A stretch of DNA of 18,821 nucleotides, taken from NCBI GenBank assembly GCA_027035445.1, contig JALVUT010000050.1, positions 1-18,821 on the forward strand, given 5' to 3'. The stretch comes from Thermococcus sp. (GTDB taxonomy: Archaea > Methanobacteriota_B > Thermococci > Thermococcales > Thermococcaceae). The notes under the pieces were generated by a model, which had not been told where the DNA came from, did no database searches, and was given only the letters and a program-made list of their open reading frames with translations. A program made the position numbers and the translations under genes. Of the stretch, positions 1 to 6,691 are shown piece after piece. The number at the start of each line of letters is the position of its first letter. Within the stretch, counting starts at the first letter, position 1.

Positions 1-189
1 GTGAAAACTGTGTACGTCTGCGGCGTGGCAACCGAGTACTGCGTCAGGGCGACCGCATCAGACGCCGTCAAAAATGGGTTTGAGACATACCTGCTCTTGG
101 ATGCTATCAGGGGCATCACTCCTCGGGATGAGATGCGGGCTTTAGAGGAGCTTCGTTCCGCCGGGGTAAAGCCCCTCCCCGGCCCATGA
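1..189 (+). CDS. pncA: Nicotinamidase (isochorismatase-like hydrolase), 3' end only
   Basis: This is the last 62 codons of a nicotinamidase, the enzyme that converts nicotinamide to nicotinate and ammonia for NAD salvage in the cytoplasm. The visible stretch CGVATEYCV is the family signature around the active-site cysteine, here the second Cys (visible residue 14); the Val-Ala pair before it matches the conserved cis-peptide of the family. It is followed by the usual TA-x-DA helix and the LLLDAI strand. The GTG at position 1 is an internal valine codon, not a start; the first two thirds of the gene (catalytic Asp and Lys, metal ligands) lie outside the window. The last 74 bases overlap the 3' end of the opposing membrane-protein gene. 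The family call is firm; substrate is by family knowledge. Confidence 0.88.
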   Translation: MKTVYVCGVATEYCVRATASDAVKNGFETYLLLDAIRGITPRDEMRALEELRSAGVKPLPGP

Positions 190-1162
190 TTATCTTCCAC
201 TCTTTTAGAAGCGTCAGCATCAGGTTCAACACTATTGGGCCTATCAGAATACCCTTGACACCCATCGTCCATGCCCCCCCTATCATCCCAATGAAAACGA
301 GGGTCTCATCTAGGCTGGTGTCCTTGGCGACCAGCATCGGTCTTATTGTGTAGTCTGGCATTGGGGACACAAGGAACGCACCATAAAGGCTTATCCCGAT
401 CGCCCTCAGGTATAGGCCCTCTTTCGCGAAGTACGCTGCCGCTATCAGCCATAGCATCCATCCCTCAAAGAGGGGCACGAAACTGAATATAACAGTCAGA
501 AAGCCCGCAACTATGGCAGTGTAGACGTTAGAGACACTGAATAGCAAGAAGCCCAGTGTCATGAGGAACCCCTTTGCGATGTTCAGGAGGAGCCATACCC
601 TGACCAGGGCCTTCAGGGTCTTGTTAATATTGGACAGGATCTCCTCCCCAAGCCGCCTGTTCTCTGTGGGAAGGGATCTGGCTATGTATGATTTTATTTC
701 GTCGGCGTACACGAGGGCATAGTAGAAGACGAGGAGAAACACTAGGAGCTGAATTAGATACCGTGGAATGGAGAACGCATATGAGGATACATAATCTGCG
801 AGCTTTGGTATCAGCTGGTTTGATAGGTTTTCTATGAAATTGAGGACGTTCTGTGGCAACGGTTGCATCAGCAGCCACCTGAAGAAGTCCTCCACGTTGT
901 GATAGAACGAGGCTGCAACCCTTGCGGACATCATGAGGAGCTCGAAGGTGAGCGCCCCTCCACCCAGGAGCATCCCAAGCGTTAGGACTACCCCGGAGGC
1001 ATGATTTCCAACCCTCCGCTTTAGTCGAATGTGAATGGGGTACGCGGCGTACGCCAGAACAAGGCCGAAGAATATGGGCCCCACTAGAGGTGAAACGACC
1101 CTCCAGGAGAGGTAGAGGATCAGGAGAATCACCACAGCCCAGATTATCGTCGTCCCCTTCAT
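116..1162 (-). CDS. AI-2E family (UPF0118) membrane transporter
   Basis: A polytopic membrane protein of 348 residues, the normal size for the AI-2E/UPF0118 permease family. Hydrophobic segments occur near the N-terminus (two close together), near residue 60, in the middle, and as a cluster across the second half. The family-typical late motifs are present: a Pro-containing YTIRPMLVAKD stretch and VKGILIGPIVLNLML near the end. Members export small molecules or exchange ions (bacterial TqsA, Na+/H+ antiporters); the substrate here is unknown. I place the start at ATG 1162 rather than the in-frame ATG at 1189. The TATA-like TTTATAAA at 1191-1198 would put transcription start just upstream of 1162, whereas 1189 is only 2 bases from it and has no ribosome-binding site. 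The C-terminal tail of about 24 residues is encoded within the nicotinamidase 3' end. Confidence 0.85.
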   Translation of the reverse strand: MKGTTIIWAVVILLILYLSWRVVSPLVGPIFFGLVLAYAAYPIHIRLKRRVGNHASGVVLTLGMLLGGGALTFELLMMSARVAASFYHNVEDFFRWLLMQPLPQNVLNFIENLSNQLIPKLADYVSSYAFSIPRYLIQLLVFLLVFYYALVYADEIKSYIARSLPTENRRLGEEILSNINKTLKALVRVWLLLNIAKGFLMTLGFLLFSVSNVYTAIVAGFLTVIFSFVPLFEGWMLWLIAAAYFAKEGLYLRAIGISLYGAFLVSPMPDYTIRPMLVAKDTSLDETLVFIGMIGGAWTMGVKGILIGPIVLNLMLTLLKEWKIIMGRGGALPRRNEAPLKPASHPEE

Positions 1163-1173
1163 AACCCTCGAAG

Positions 1174-1198
1174 GGTTTATTAACGCCATCTTTATAAA
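1174..1198. promoter_or_regulatory. Divergent promoter region with overlapping TATA boxes
   Basis: Two A/T-rich boxes sit between divergent starts at 1162 (minus) and 1215 (plus). TTTATAAA at 1191-1198 is a perfect palindrome and is correctly placed for the minus gene, about 29 bases before its ATG. TTTATTAA at 1176-1183 is placed about 32 bases before the plus ATG. The two genes probably share this short region, so polymerase binding for one may affect the other. Assignment is by spacing only. Confidence 0.5.
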
Positions 1199-1214
1199 CT
1201 ATTTCGGTGGTTGG

Positions 1215-1538
1215 ATGGAGGCGGCACTCATTGAGAAGTTCTCCCATTACCTTCGCAGGGGGGACAGCTACTTCAAGGAGAGGCGCTTTGAAGATGCGTA
1301 TGACTCCTACATGGATGGCCTCTACACCCTCGGGGCCTATCTTATGTACAGGGATATGGGGATGCTGATACCACAACGGGAGCTTACCGGATTCCTGGAA
1401 AGCCGGTACCCTGAGATTTACGATATAATACTGCGCTTCTCAAGTCTCTCCCACTTTGAAGAGGAATCTGTAAGGGCCTTGAGGGATGAGCTTCAAAGAC
1501 TTAGAGGGGTCATGACTTCACCGAGTTCCGAAGGGTGA
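1215..1538 (+). CDS. Small helical protein of unknown function
   Basis: 107 residues, start ATG 1215 preceded by GGTGG at 1206-1210. I do not recognise the family. The sequence reads as all helix: a pattern of charged and aromatic residues (YFKERRFEDAYDSYMDGLY) resembles a tetratricopeptide-like or HEPN-like helical pair, but the match is by eye and weak. There is no signal peptide or membrane segment, and the tail (SPSSEG) looks disordered. The gene is divergent from the AI-2E transporter gene and convergent with the gene at 1510-2040, overlapping its 3' end by 29 bases. The good ribosome-binding site and a suitably placed TATA-like box argue that it is real. Confidence 0.65.
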   Translation: MEAALIEKFSHYLRRGDSYFKERRFEDAYDSYMDGLYTLGAYLMYRDMGMLIPQRELTGFLESRYPEIYDIILRFSSLSHFEEESVRALRDELQRLRGVMTSPSSEG

Positions 1539-2040
1539 CAAACTTCGGGGCCTGATCCCTCCCCGCTCTGTGGGGCATGAGGGGGGATGCCAGGGAGGAT
1601 ATCATGTCCCCCTCTTTTTCCATCTCCCTGCTGCACCGCTCATCCCTGAGTATGCTCTCGAACGTTTCTTCAAGCCCTCTGCCTGCATGTAGTGTTAGTA
1701 TGATTATACCCCTCATTTTTTCCATTTTCCCGTGTGGATAGATAACGAGCCTCATGATGTCCCCTTCCTTTATGAGCTCCACCATTGAGATCGCTGCCCT
1801 GAGAAAGAACCCATGGTTCCCGCCATCGTGCCACATTCCAGCAATCTCAAGGGTTCCATGGTAGTAAAAGATATCAAGGAATGGTAATGGCCTTTCCAGC
1901 GTGGTCAGGGGCCAGAAAATCTCGTCTTGGTACAGCACCGCACTTCCCCTTGCCCTGCCCACATAGAGGGAGTTACAGAGACTGTCAATGTAGTTCCCCA
2001 GGATCTCATAAACCATGCCCCTCGAAGACTCCACGTTCAT
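1510..2040 (-). CDS. Protein of unknown function
   Basis: 176 residues if translation starts at ATG 2040; in-frame GTG and TTG codons at 2043, 2046 and 2052 are alternatives. I do not recognise it. The N-terminal two thirds has alternating hydrophobic strands and aromatics with no membrane segment (for example LYQDEIFWPL and LDIFYYHG). A middle helix and a strand (MRLVIYPHG) follow, then a charged C-terminus with basic residues and prolines. There are three cysteines but no metal-binding spacing. It could be a sensor-like alpha/beta domain, but that is a guess. The 3' end overlaps the convergent gene at 1215-1538. Coding status rests on length, composition and start context rather than homology. 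Confidence 0.6.
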   Translation of the reverse strand: MNVESSRGMVYEILGNYIDSLCNSLYVGRARGSAVLYQDEIFWPLTTLERPLPFLDIFYYHGTLEIAGMWHDGGNHGFFLRAAISMVELIKEGDIMRLVIYPHGKMEKMRGIIILTLHAGRGLEETFESILRDERCSREMEKEGDMISSLASPLMPHRAGRDQAPKFVTLRNSVKS

Positions 2041-2099
2041 CACCACAGTCAAATACGTTCACGGGGTATATTGGTAATTGGAGCTTACCGGTGGTTTCC

Positions 2100-2378
2100 A
2101 TGAGGATTGCGGTCGCTGATACGGGGGGCGCCCTGCTGGCCACCGAGGACTATGAGTCTGTAGGACCCGTAGCAACCGTCACGGTTCTTGTCGAGGGGCC
2201 TTAGAGGACGGCAACCCTCAGCGTGGTACGCTACGCCGACCCCTTCAACTACGACATGAGCGGCGGACAGGCGGTCAGGCAGCTCGACGAACATACCGCC
2301 GATGCTCTCATGATAACTGACCGTGGGAAAGGGGTATGGAGACCCTGCGAAGGACTTACAGCCCCTAACAGGGGGTAG
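2100..2378 (+). pseudogene. Decayed NifX/NifB-type (dinitrogenase iron-molybdenum cofactor-like) gene with in-frame TAG
   Basis: From ATG 2100 the frame begins MRIAVADTGG, the usual opening of small NifX/NifB-like cluster-binding proteins, and runs 34 codons to TAG 2202-2204. The same frame then stays open for another 57 codons to TAG 2376-2378. The second part contains YADPFNYDMSGGQAV and ADALMITDRGKGVW. These resemble the family's ENP-x-GG turn and its DAL/VIT-x-D/G-x-G segment. GGTGG at 2090-2094 is a plausible ribosome-binding site. Compared with the usual 105-130 residues the C-terminal third is missing, and the end runs close to the opposing iorA tail. The most economical reading is a pseudogene with a nonsense mutation and a C-terminal deletion. 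The family assignment is by eye and moderate. Confidence 0.45.
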
Positions 2379-2407
2379 TTCCCTACTTGGGATCTTTAAG
2401 GGGCACC

Positions 2408-4312
2408 TTATTCTATCTCGCTCGGGAACTTTATGGCGTCGAAGGGGCATGTCTGGTTGCAGACACCGCAACCGGTACAGAGAAGCTCATCTATCATGAC
2501 TTTCCTGGTTTCAGGATTGTAAACCAAAGCTGGACAGCCGGTCAGGAGTATGCATGCCTTGCAGCCTGTGCACTTGTCTTCAACGACGAGAGGTATCTCC
2601 CCGATTTCACCACGTCTTATCACAGGGATGACGCACTCGCGCCTCGCTATTATGACGGCGGGCCCCTCTACCTTCATGGCCTCTTTGATGGCCTCCCTCG
2701 TCTGTTTTAGATCGTATGGATCAACCGTCCTGACGTACTTGATTCCCAGGGCACTCACGAGCGCTTTGATGTCTATCTCGTTGAACTTCCTTCCCGTTTC
2801 GCTTCCGCCAGTTCCGGGGTGGGGCTGGTGGCCCGTCATAGCGGTTGTTCTGTTGTCAAGTATCATCACCAGAACGTTCAGGTTCTTGTAGACGGCATCT
2901 ATCAAAGGTGGGATCCCGTTGTGGAAGAATGTTGAGTCCCCTATGGTCGCTATGATCTTCTTGTCCATGACAACGCTCTGACCGTTTGCTAAGCTGATGC
3001 TCGCGCCCATAACGTACTCGGTCCATATAGCCTCAAGTGGCGGGAGGAGTGAGAGGGCGTAGCAGCCTATGTCGCCATGAATCGGAATCTTGTAACGGCC
3101 AAGCTTGAGATCCCGGAGGGCATCGAGGGCCGCACGGTAGCTTCCGCGGTGGGGACATCCAGGACACATCACAGGTGGCCGTGCAGGAGCAAGCTTTTCC
3201 GCATAGACCACCTCTTCGGGCTTCTCATAAGTTTTCCCCTCCTCACCGATTAACCTGAGAAGAGCGTTCCTCACGAGGTTTGGATTCAGCTCCCCTTCAA
3301 GCGGCAGGTATCCAGTCCTCTTGCCGTAGATTGGAACGTTAAGTCCTGCCTCGTAGGCGGCAACCTTGACCTCCTCCTCAAGGAACGGGGCGCCCTCCTC
3401 GATGACTATGGCATGATCAACGCCCTTCAGGAAGTCGATGATTAACTTTCTTGGTAATGGATGCGGGGTCGAGAGCTTGAGGATTTTGAAGTTACCCCTG
3501 ACCTCTGGAAGTACCTCGCGGACGTAGCTGTAAGGCGCACCTTCGACGATTATTCCGATTCTGGCGTCTTTCTTCCCCTTGATCCAGTTAAAGGGCATTT
3601 CGTTGAACTCCTCCTCTATCTTTACCAGCGTTTCATTGAGCCACTTATGTCTCCTTCTATTGCCTTCCATGCTGGCCCTCACATACCTCTGGATGTCTTT
3701 CTTGAATACGGGTTTTCTGCGTAGCTCCACGAACTCGCCGACCTCGACGTCTGCAGTTGTGTGATTTACACGCGTGGTGGTGCGGAAGATTATTGGGACC
3801 TTATACCTTTCGCTCAGCTCGAAGGCATATTTGACCATGTCATGGGCCTCCTGCGGGTCGGCCGGTTCGAGAACTGGCAGGAGGGAGAGTTTTCCATAGT
3901 AACGGTCGTCCTGTTCGGTCTGGCTGGTGTGTGGTCCGGGATCGTCAGCGACGAGTATGACGAGTCCACCCTCAACACCTGAATAGGCGAGGCTCATAAG
4001 CGGGTCGGCGGCAACGTTAAGACCGACGCACTTCATCGTAACAAGCGCTCTCAGCCCCGTGTAGGCGACTCCAGCAGCCTCTTCCAGGGCAACCTTCTCG
4101 TTGGGGGCCCATTCGGCGAAGACCTCCGGGTGGAGATGGGCTATTGTCTCAACAACCTCGGTCGATGGTGTTCCTGGATAGCCTGTTGCGAAAGCAACAC
4201 CGCTCTCAAGTGCTCCATAGGCAATGGCCTCGTTCCCCATGAGGAGCTTCCTCTCACGTCTTTTGGCCTCAGGTTCGGCCGAATCAGAAGGGTAAGCCTT
4301 AACTATCTCCAT
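2408..4312 (-). CDS. iorA: Indolepyruvate:ferredoxin oxidoreductase, alpha subunit
   Basis: 634 residues, close to characterised archaeal IorA (about 640). IorA and IorB together oxidatively decarboxylate aryl pyruvates from Trp, Phe and Tyr transamination to aryl-acetyl-CoA, reducing ferredoxin. Visible parts are: N-terminal pyruvate-oxidoreductase-like domain with GYPGTPSTEV; a CPGCPHRG motif before the thiamine diphosphate domain; the TPP-binding pair GDSTFF and DNRTTAMTG; and a C-terminal double [4Fe-4S] ferredoxin domain. The ferredoxin cysteines are 581, 584, 587, 593 and 612, 615, 618, 622; the first cluster has the CxxCxxCxxxxxC spacing typical of IorA. The start is ATG 4312, with GGTGG just upstream; an in-frame GTG at 4321 is less likely. 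The beta-subunit gene, usually adjacent, is not on either side. It has its own promoter at 4343-4350. Confidence 0.95.
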   Translation of the reverse strand: MEIVKAYPSDSAEPEAKRRERKLLMGNEAIAYGALESGVAFATGYPGTPSTEVVETIAHLHPEVFAEWAPNEKVALEEAAGVAYTGLRALVTMKCVGLNVAADPLMSLAYSGVEGGLVILVADDPGPHTSQTEQDDRYYGKLSLLPVLEPADPQEAHDMVKYAFELSERYKVPIIFRTTTRVNHTTADVEVGEFVELRRKPVFKKDIQRYVRASMEGNRRRHKWLNETLVKIEEEFNEMPFNWIKGKKDARIGIIVEGAPYSYVREVLPEVRGNFKILKLSTPHPLPRKLIIDFLKGVDHAIVIEEGAPFLEEEVKVAAYEAGLNVPIYGKRTGYLPLEGELNPNLVRNALLRLIGEEGKTYEKPEEVVYAEKLAPARPPVMCPGCPHRGSYRAALDALRDLKLGRYKIPIHGDIGCYALSLLPPLEAIWTEYVMGASISLANGQSVVMDKKIIATIGDSTFFHNGIPPLIDAVYKNLNVLVMILDNRTTAMTGHQPHPGTGGSETGRKFNEIDIKALVSALGIKYVRTVDPYDLKQTREAIKEAMKVEGPAVIIARRECVIPVIRRGEIGEIPLVVEDKCTGCKACILLTGCPALVYNPETRKVMIDELLCTGCGVCNQTCPFDAIKFPSEIE

Positions 4313-4342
4313 GGTGACCACCGTAGTCCCTTGATGCCGAAG

Positions 4343-4350
4343 GTTAAAAC
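4343..4350 (-). promoter_or_regulatory. TATA box of iorA
   Basis: GTTTTAAC on the minus strand lies about 31 bases before ATG 4312, so the predicted transcript has a leader of only several bases to about 12, enough for the GGTGG ribosome-binding site. Identified by position and A/T content only. Confidence 0.5.
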
Positions 4351-4358
4351 TCTACCTT

Positions 4359-4372
4359 CAAAAAAGCCCCCC
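4359..4372 (-). terminator. Poly-T terminator after the small membrane-protein gene
   Basis: On the minus strand, downstream of the stop codon at 4394-4396, a G-run is followed by six consecutive T (4360-4365 as A on the plus strand). Archaeal polymerase stops at such T-tracts, so this should separate the small membrane-protein transcript from iorA. Confidence 0.5.
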
Positions 4373-4393
4373 TTAAAACCGAAAGATTTTCGA

Positions 4394-4651
4394 TCAGCGT
4401 TGCCTCCCGTTGCCGTGAAGGTACTTAACGGAGGCCTGTGCCTCGGTGTCTAAGACCTTTCTGCCCCGGGTAAGGGCGTAGACGAGAACTGCTACGAGCA
4501 GTACACCTCCAGCGAGGATACCATAGAGTTTAAAGACAGCGTAGATGTAGAGGGCAAGAGCCCCGAGTATCACCAGCAGAATCACCCCGAAGATCATGAA
4601 GAGCATCTTGTATCCGTATCGCTCCAGTAAAAGGTTAAAATCCGTTACCAT
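4394..4651 (-). CDS. Small membrane protein, two predicted transmembrane helices
   Basis: 85 residues from ATG 4651, with GGTG immediately upstream; an in-frame GTG at 4654 is an alternative. A short N-terminal soluble stretch is followed by two hydrophobic segments (about residues 17-41 and 44-62). A basic, polar tail then carries RGRK and ends in GNGRQR. The positive-inside pattern would put the tail in the cytoplasm. No motif points to a function and I do not recognise the family. It lies upstream of iorA on the same strand but is separated from it by a T-tract and by iorA's own promoter, so co-function is not indicated. Confidence 0.65.
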   Translation of the reverse strand: MVTDFNLLLERYGYKMLFMIFGVILLVILGALALYIYAVFKLYGILAGGVLLVAVLVYALTRGRKVLDTEAQASVKYLHGNGRQR

Positions 4652-4699
4652 CACCGTGGAAAGTTTGTCTTGAGGAGGTAAAAAACCTTCCGGGAGAAG

Positions 4700-4708
4700 C
4701 TTAAATAC
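4700..4708 (+). promoter_or_regulatory. TATA box of the gene at 4738
   Basis: CTTAAATAC preceded by purines (GAAG, BRE-like) lies about 30-38 bases before ATG 4738, giving a predicted leader of only a few bases. Assigned by sequence and spacing. Confidence 0.5.
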
Positions 4709-4737
4709 CCTCCCTTCCTAGGGATACCGTGATGGGT

Positions 4738-5025
4738 ATGAAGGTCAGGGAGCTAATTGAAATGGTCGATGAGACCCTGGCAAACCTGAAAATAGCCATT
4801 GTCTCCAACCAGACCCGCGTGATGGAGAGCCCATACACCAGTTATGAGTTCACCCAGAGGGCTATAGAACTCCAGGAGGATCTGAATGATCTTATCAAAA
4901 CCAGGGAAGTTTTGGCAAAGCTTGACCCAGAGGGCGAGGTTGAGGATCACTTCTCACGTGAGGAACTGGAGGAATTTTTGAAGTTGCTCGAACTCTTGAG
5001 GAAGGCCAACGCGCACGCCTACTAA
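4738..5025 (+). CDS. Small coiled-coil protein of unknown function
   Basis: 95 residues from ATG 4738; GTG 4729 and ATG 4732 are in-frame alternatives, but a GTGAT ribosome-binding site at 4729-4733 and the TATA box favour 4738. The protein is predicted almost wholly helical, with heptad-like spacing of leucine and isoleucine over residues 1-20, 40-60 and 70-90. It is acidic in the C-terminal half (EELEEFLKLLELL). There are no cysteines, no membrane segment and no known motif. It may be a dimeric scaffold or regulator, but nothing in the context says which. The next gene is convergent, 58 bases away. Confidence 0.7.
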   Translation: MKVRELIEMVDETLANLKIAIVSNQTRVMESPYTSYEFTQRAIELQEDLNDLIKTREVLAKLDPEGEVEDHFSREELEEFLKLLELLRKANAHAY

Positions 5026-5069
5026 TATGGGCCACAGTGGGGTTTAAGGGTATGTGGTGACCTGCTTGA

Positions 5070-5094
5070 GTACTTCACCGGACTTAGGAAGTAC
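5070..5094. terminator. Hairpin between convergent genes
   Basis: GTACTTC at 5070-5076 and GAAGTAC at 5088-5094 form a perfect 7-base stem with an 11-base loop. It spans the stop codon (5084-5086) of the HIT gene, in the gap between two convergent genes, so a role in 3'-end formation or mRNA stability is plausible. There is no long T-tract beside it. Confidence 0.3.
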
Positions 5095-5548
5095 CCGGTT
5101 GATGACTGAACTCCTCCTTCAGCCTTTTAATGTCCCAATCACTGAGCCTGTTCTTCTCCCACCTTCTTTTTAGGCTGAGGTTTTCGTCCTCTAGGTCTAG
5201 AACAGCTTTTCTGACGCCCCCTCGTGGGTGCCTACAGTCTCCCTCCCAGCGCGGAATCACATGAACGTGCAGGTGAGGGACCGTCTGGCCCGCTGCTTTC
5301 CCGAGGTTTATACCAACGTTGAACGCGTCGGGTCTGAGGGTCTCCTTCAGCCCCTTCATCGCCAGTTTGATGCCCTTTAGAATGGCTCCCACCTCCTCCC
5401 CTCTCAGATCCTCCCAGCTCTCGACGTGCCTCACCGGGACGACCAGTAGGTGCCCCCTGCTTGCTGGGTATGAGTCTATTAGTATCCTGATCAGCCCGTC
5501 CCCGTAGAGAATCCTCTCTTCATCCGGATTACAGAAAGGACACTTCAT
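5084..5548 (-). CDS. HIT-family nucleotide hydrolase/transferase
   Basis: 154 residues. The histidine triad is clear: H-L-H-V-H-V at residues 92-97, in PHLHVHVIPRW, supplies the catalytic histidine for attack on a nucleotide alpha-phosphate. Cys3 and Cys6 (MKCPFC) match the zinc-binding N-terminus seen in many HINT/HIT proteins. HLLVVPVRHVESW is the conserved strand-turn before the triad. Members hydrolyse AMP-lysine, ADP-ribose-type or diadenosine substrates; the substrate here cannot be told. The start is ATG 5548 with GGTG six bases upstream; the upstream in-frame TTG and GTG codons overlap that site. The C-terminal 45 residues form a basic/acidic helical extension with Trp residues, longer than minimal HIT proteins. 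Confidence 0.93.
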   Translation of the reverse strand: MKCPFCNPDEERILYGDGLIRILIDSYPASRGHLLVVPVRHVESWEDLRGEEVGAILKGIKLAMKGLKETLRPDAFNVGINLGKAAGQTVPHLHVHVIPRWEGDCRHPRGGVRKAVLDLEDENLSLKRRWEKNRLSDWDIKRLKEEFSHQPGTS

Positions 5549-5562
5549 CTCCCGCACCAAAG

Positions 5563-5589
5563 ACTTAAAATGCCTTTCCCTTTAAAAGC
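5563..5589. promoter_or_regulatory. Divergent promoter region between the HIT gene and the gene at 5603
   Basis: Two A/T boxes lie in the 54 bases between the divergent starts. CTTTTAAAG at 5581-5589 (minus strand) is right for the HIT gene. ACTTAAAAT at 5563-5571 (plus strand) is right for the gene starting at 5603, giving a leader of about 10 bases. Each core promoter therefore overlaps the other's start region. Assigned by spacing. Confidence 0.45.
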
Positions 5590-5602
5590 TCTGGGTGGAT
5601 CT

Positions 5603-5821
5603 ATGGGGGATCTTGAAGAACTTCAGAGGCTGTACCGAAAGCTCATGCTTGCCGGGTTGCTACTCCTCCTTCTGGCCTTTGGGCTCCTGATACTGAAGCC
5701 CCTGGGCAGAATTTCACTAATAGTGGGAGCCCTGCTTTTCCCCGTTGCCTTTGTGCCCCTGGAACTGGCCAGAAGGACTGCGCAGAGGCTTTCTTTACTT
5801 GCCATAAGGGGTGAAAGGTGA
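5603..5821 (+). CDS. Small membrane protein, two predicted transmembrane helices
   Basis: 72 residues from ATG 5603, supported by GGTGG at 5595-5599; an upstream in-frame ATG (5570) lies before the ribosome-binding site and is rejected. After an acidic-then-basic helix (DLEELQRLYRKL), two hydrophobic segments follow at about residues 15-35 and 38-56, joined by a short KPLGR turn. A basic tail (ARRTAQR) ends the protein. This gives a helical hairpin with both ends probably in the cytoplasm. No functional motif is visible and I do not recognise the family. It lies 77 bases upstream of psmA on the same strand, but psmA appears to have its own promoter. Confidence 0.65.
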   Translation: MGDLEELQRLYRKLMLAGLLLLLLAFGLLILKPLGRISLIVGALLFPVAFVPLELARRTAQRLSLLAIRGER

Positions 5822-5830
5822 ACAGAAAAG

Positions 5831-5838
5831 CTTAATTA
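5831..5838 (+). promoter_or_regulatory. Probable TATA box of the psmA-exosome operon
   Basis: CTTAATTA preceded by AGAAAAG is the best TATA-like element upstream of psmA. It predicts a transcript start near 5860 and a leader of roughly 35-40 bases, longer than most in this window. The ribosome-binding site GGGGTGATG lies at 5887-5894. Confidence 0.4.
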
Positions 5839-5898
5839 GACAGTTTGAGAATTAGGCCTGGAGGGTTAGACATTGTGGTATTAAAGGGGTGATGTAAG

Positions 5899-6681
5899 AT
5901 GGCGTTTGTACCACCACAGGCAGGTTATGACAGGGCCATTACAGTTTTCAGCCCTGATGGGAGGCTTTTCCAGGTAAACTATGCAAGGGAAGCTGTAAAG
6001 CGCGGTGCCACTGCTGTCGGTGTTAAATGGGCGGATGGCGTGGTACTTGCGGTTGAAAAGAGGATAACCAGCAAGTTGATTGAGCCGAGCAGCTACGAGA
6101 AGATCTTTCAGATAGATGATCACATAGCCGCCGCCCCAAGCGGTATAATAGCCGACGCCCGCGTTCTCGTTGACAGAGCCCGCGTTGAGGCTCAGGTTTA
6201 TCGTCTAACTTACGGTGAACCGGTTCCGCTCAACGTCCTCGTGAAGAAGATCTGTGACCTCAAGCAGGCCCACACCCAGTACGGGGGTGTGAGGCCCTTT
6301 GGAGCTGCACTCCTCATGGCAGGTGTAAACGAGAGGCCGGAGCTCTATGAGACTGACCCCAGCGGGGCTTACTTCGAATGGAAGGCGGTTGCGATAGGCA
6401 GTGGCAGGAACACCGCTATGGCGATATTTGAGGAGCACTACTCCGATGATATCAACCTTGAAGGCGCCGCCAAGCTCGCTATTCTTGCGCTCGCCAAGAT
6501 AATTGAGGAGCCGAGTGCCGATGGCATAGAGGTCGCCTACATAACAACGAAGGACAAGCAGTGGAAAAAGCTACCCAGGGAAAAGGTCGGGGAGTACCTC
6601 AGTGAGGTTCTCAAGGAGCTCAAGGAGGAGGAAGTTGAGGAGAAATCCGAGGACTACTCTGAGCTCGACCAGAACTACTGA
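5899..6681 (+). CDS. psmA: Proteasome subunit alpha
   Basis: 260 residues, the normal length. This subunit forms the outer seven-membered rings of the archaeal 20S proteasome, gates substrate entry and docks the PAN or Cdc48 ATPases. The N-terminal gate motif [17 protein letters not shown] (starting near residue 10) is intact, followed by [10 protein letters not shown]. The Lys-containing pocket VEKRITSKL, which receives the ATPase HbYX tail, is present. [12 protein letters not shown] and [11 protein letters not shown] are conserved alpha-type strands. The catalytic N-terminal threonine of beta subunits is absent, as expected. The acidic C-terminus ends in LDQNY. The start ATG 5899 has a strong site (GGGGTGATG). 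It is the first gene of the operon, 10 bases before SBDS, an arrangement conserved in euryarchaea linking protein and RNA degradation. Confidence 0.97.
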   Translation: MAFVPPQAGYDRAITVFSPDGRLFQVNYAREAVKRGATAVGVKWADGVVLAVEKRITSKLIEPSSYEKIFQIDDHIAAAPSGIIADARVLVDRARVEAQVYRLTYGEPVPLNVLVKKICDLKQAHTQYGGVRPFGAALLMAGVNERPELYETDPSGAYFEWKAVAIGSGRNTAMAIFEEHYSDDINLEGAAKLAILALAKIIEEPSADGIEVAYITTKDKQWKKLPREKVGEYLSEVLKELKEEEVEEKSEDYSELDQNY

Positions 6682-6691
6682 GGTGATGGTC

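Noticed and set aside
624..1376. 250-codon minus-strand open frame overlapping the transporter gene
   Set aside because: It lies in another frame of the clear membrane-protein gene and has a Cys/His/Pro-rich, non-natural composition.
2202..2204. TAG as a possible pyrrolysine codon
   Set aside because: Thermococcales are not known to encode pyrrolysine, no PYLIS-like context is seen, and the gene is also truncated; a nonsense mutation is simpler.
2387..2710. Plus-strand open frame across the end of iorA
   Set aside because: Shadow of iorA's ferredoxin domain; no motif and no ribosome-binding site.
5092..5110. TGATGACTGA near the HIT gene end, resembling C/D-box sRNA boxes
   Set aside because: The C-like and D-like boxes are directly adjacent, with no guide spacer and no second pair, and the sequence is coding on the minus strand.
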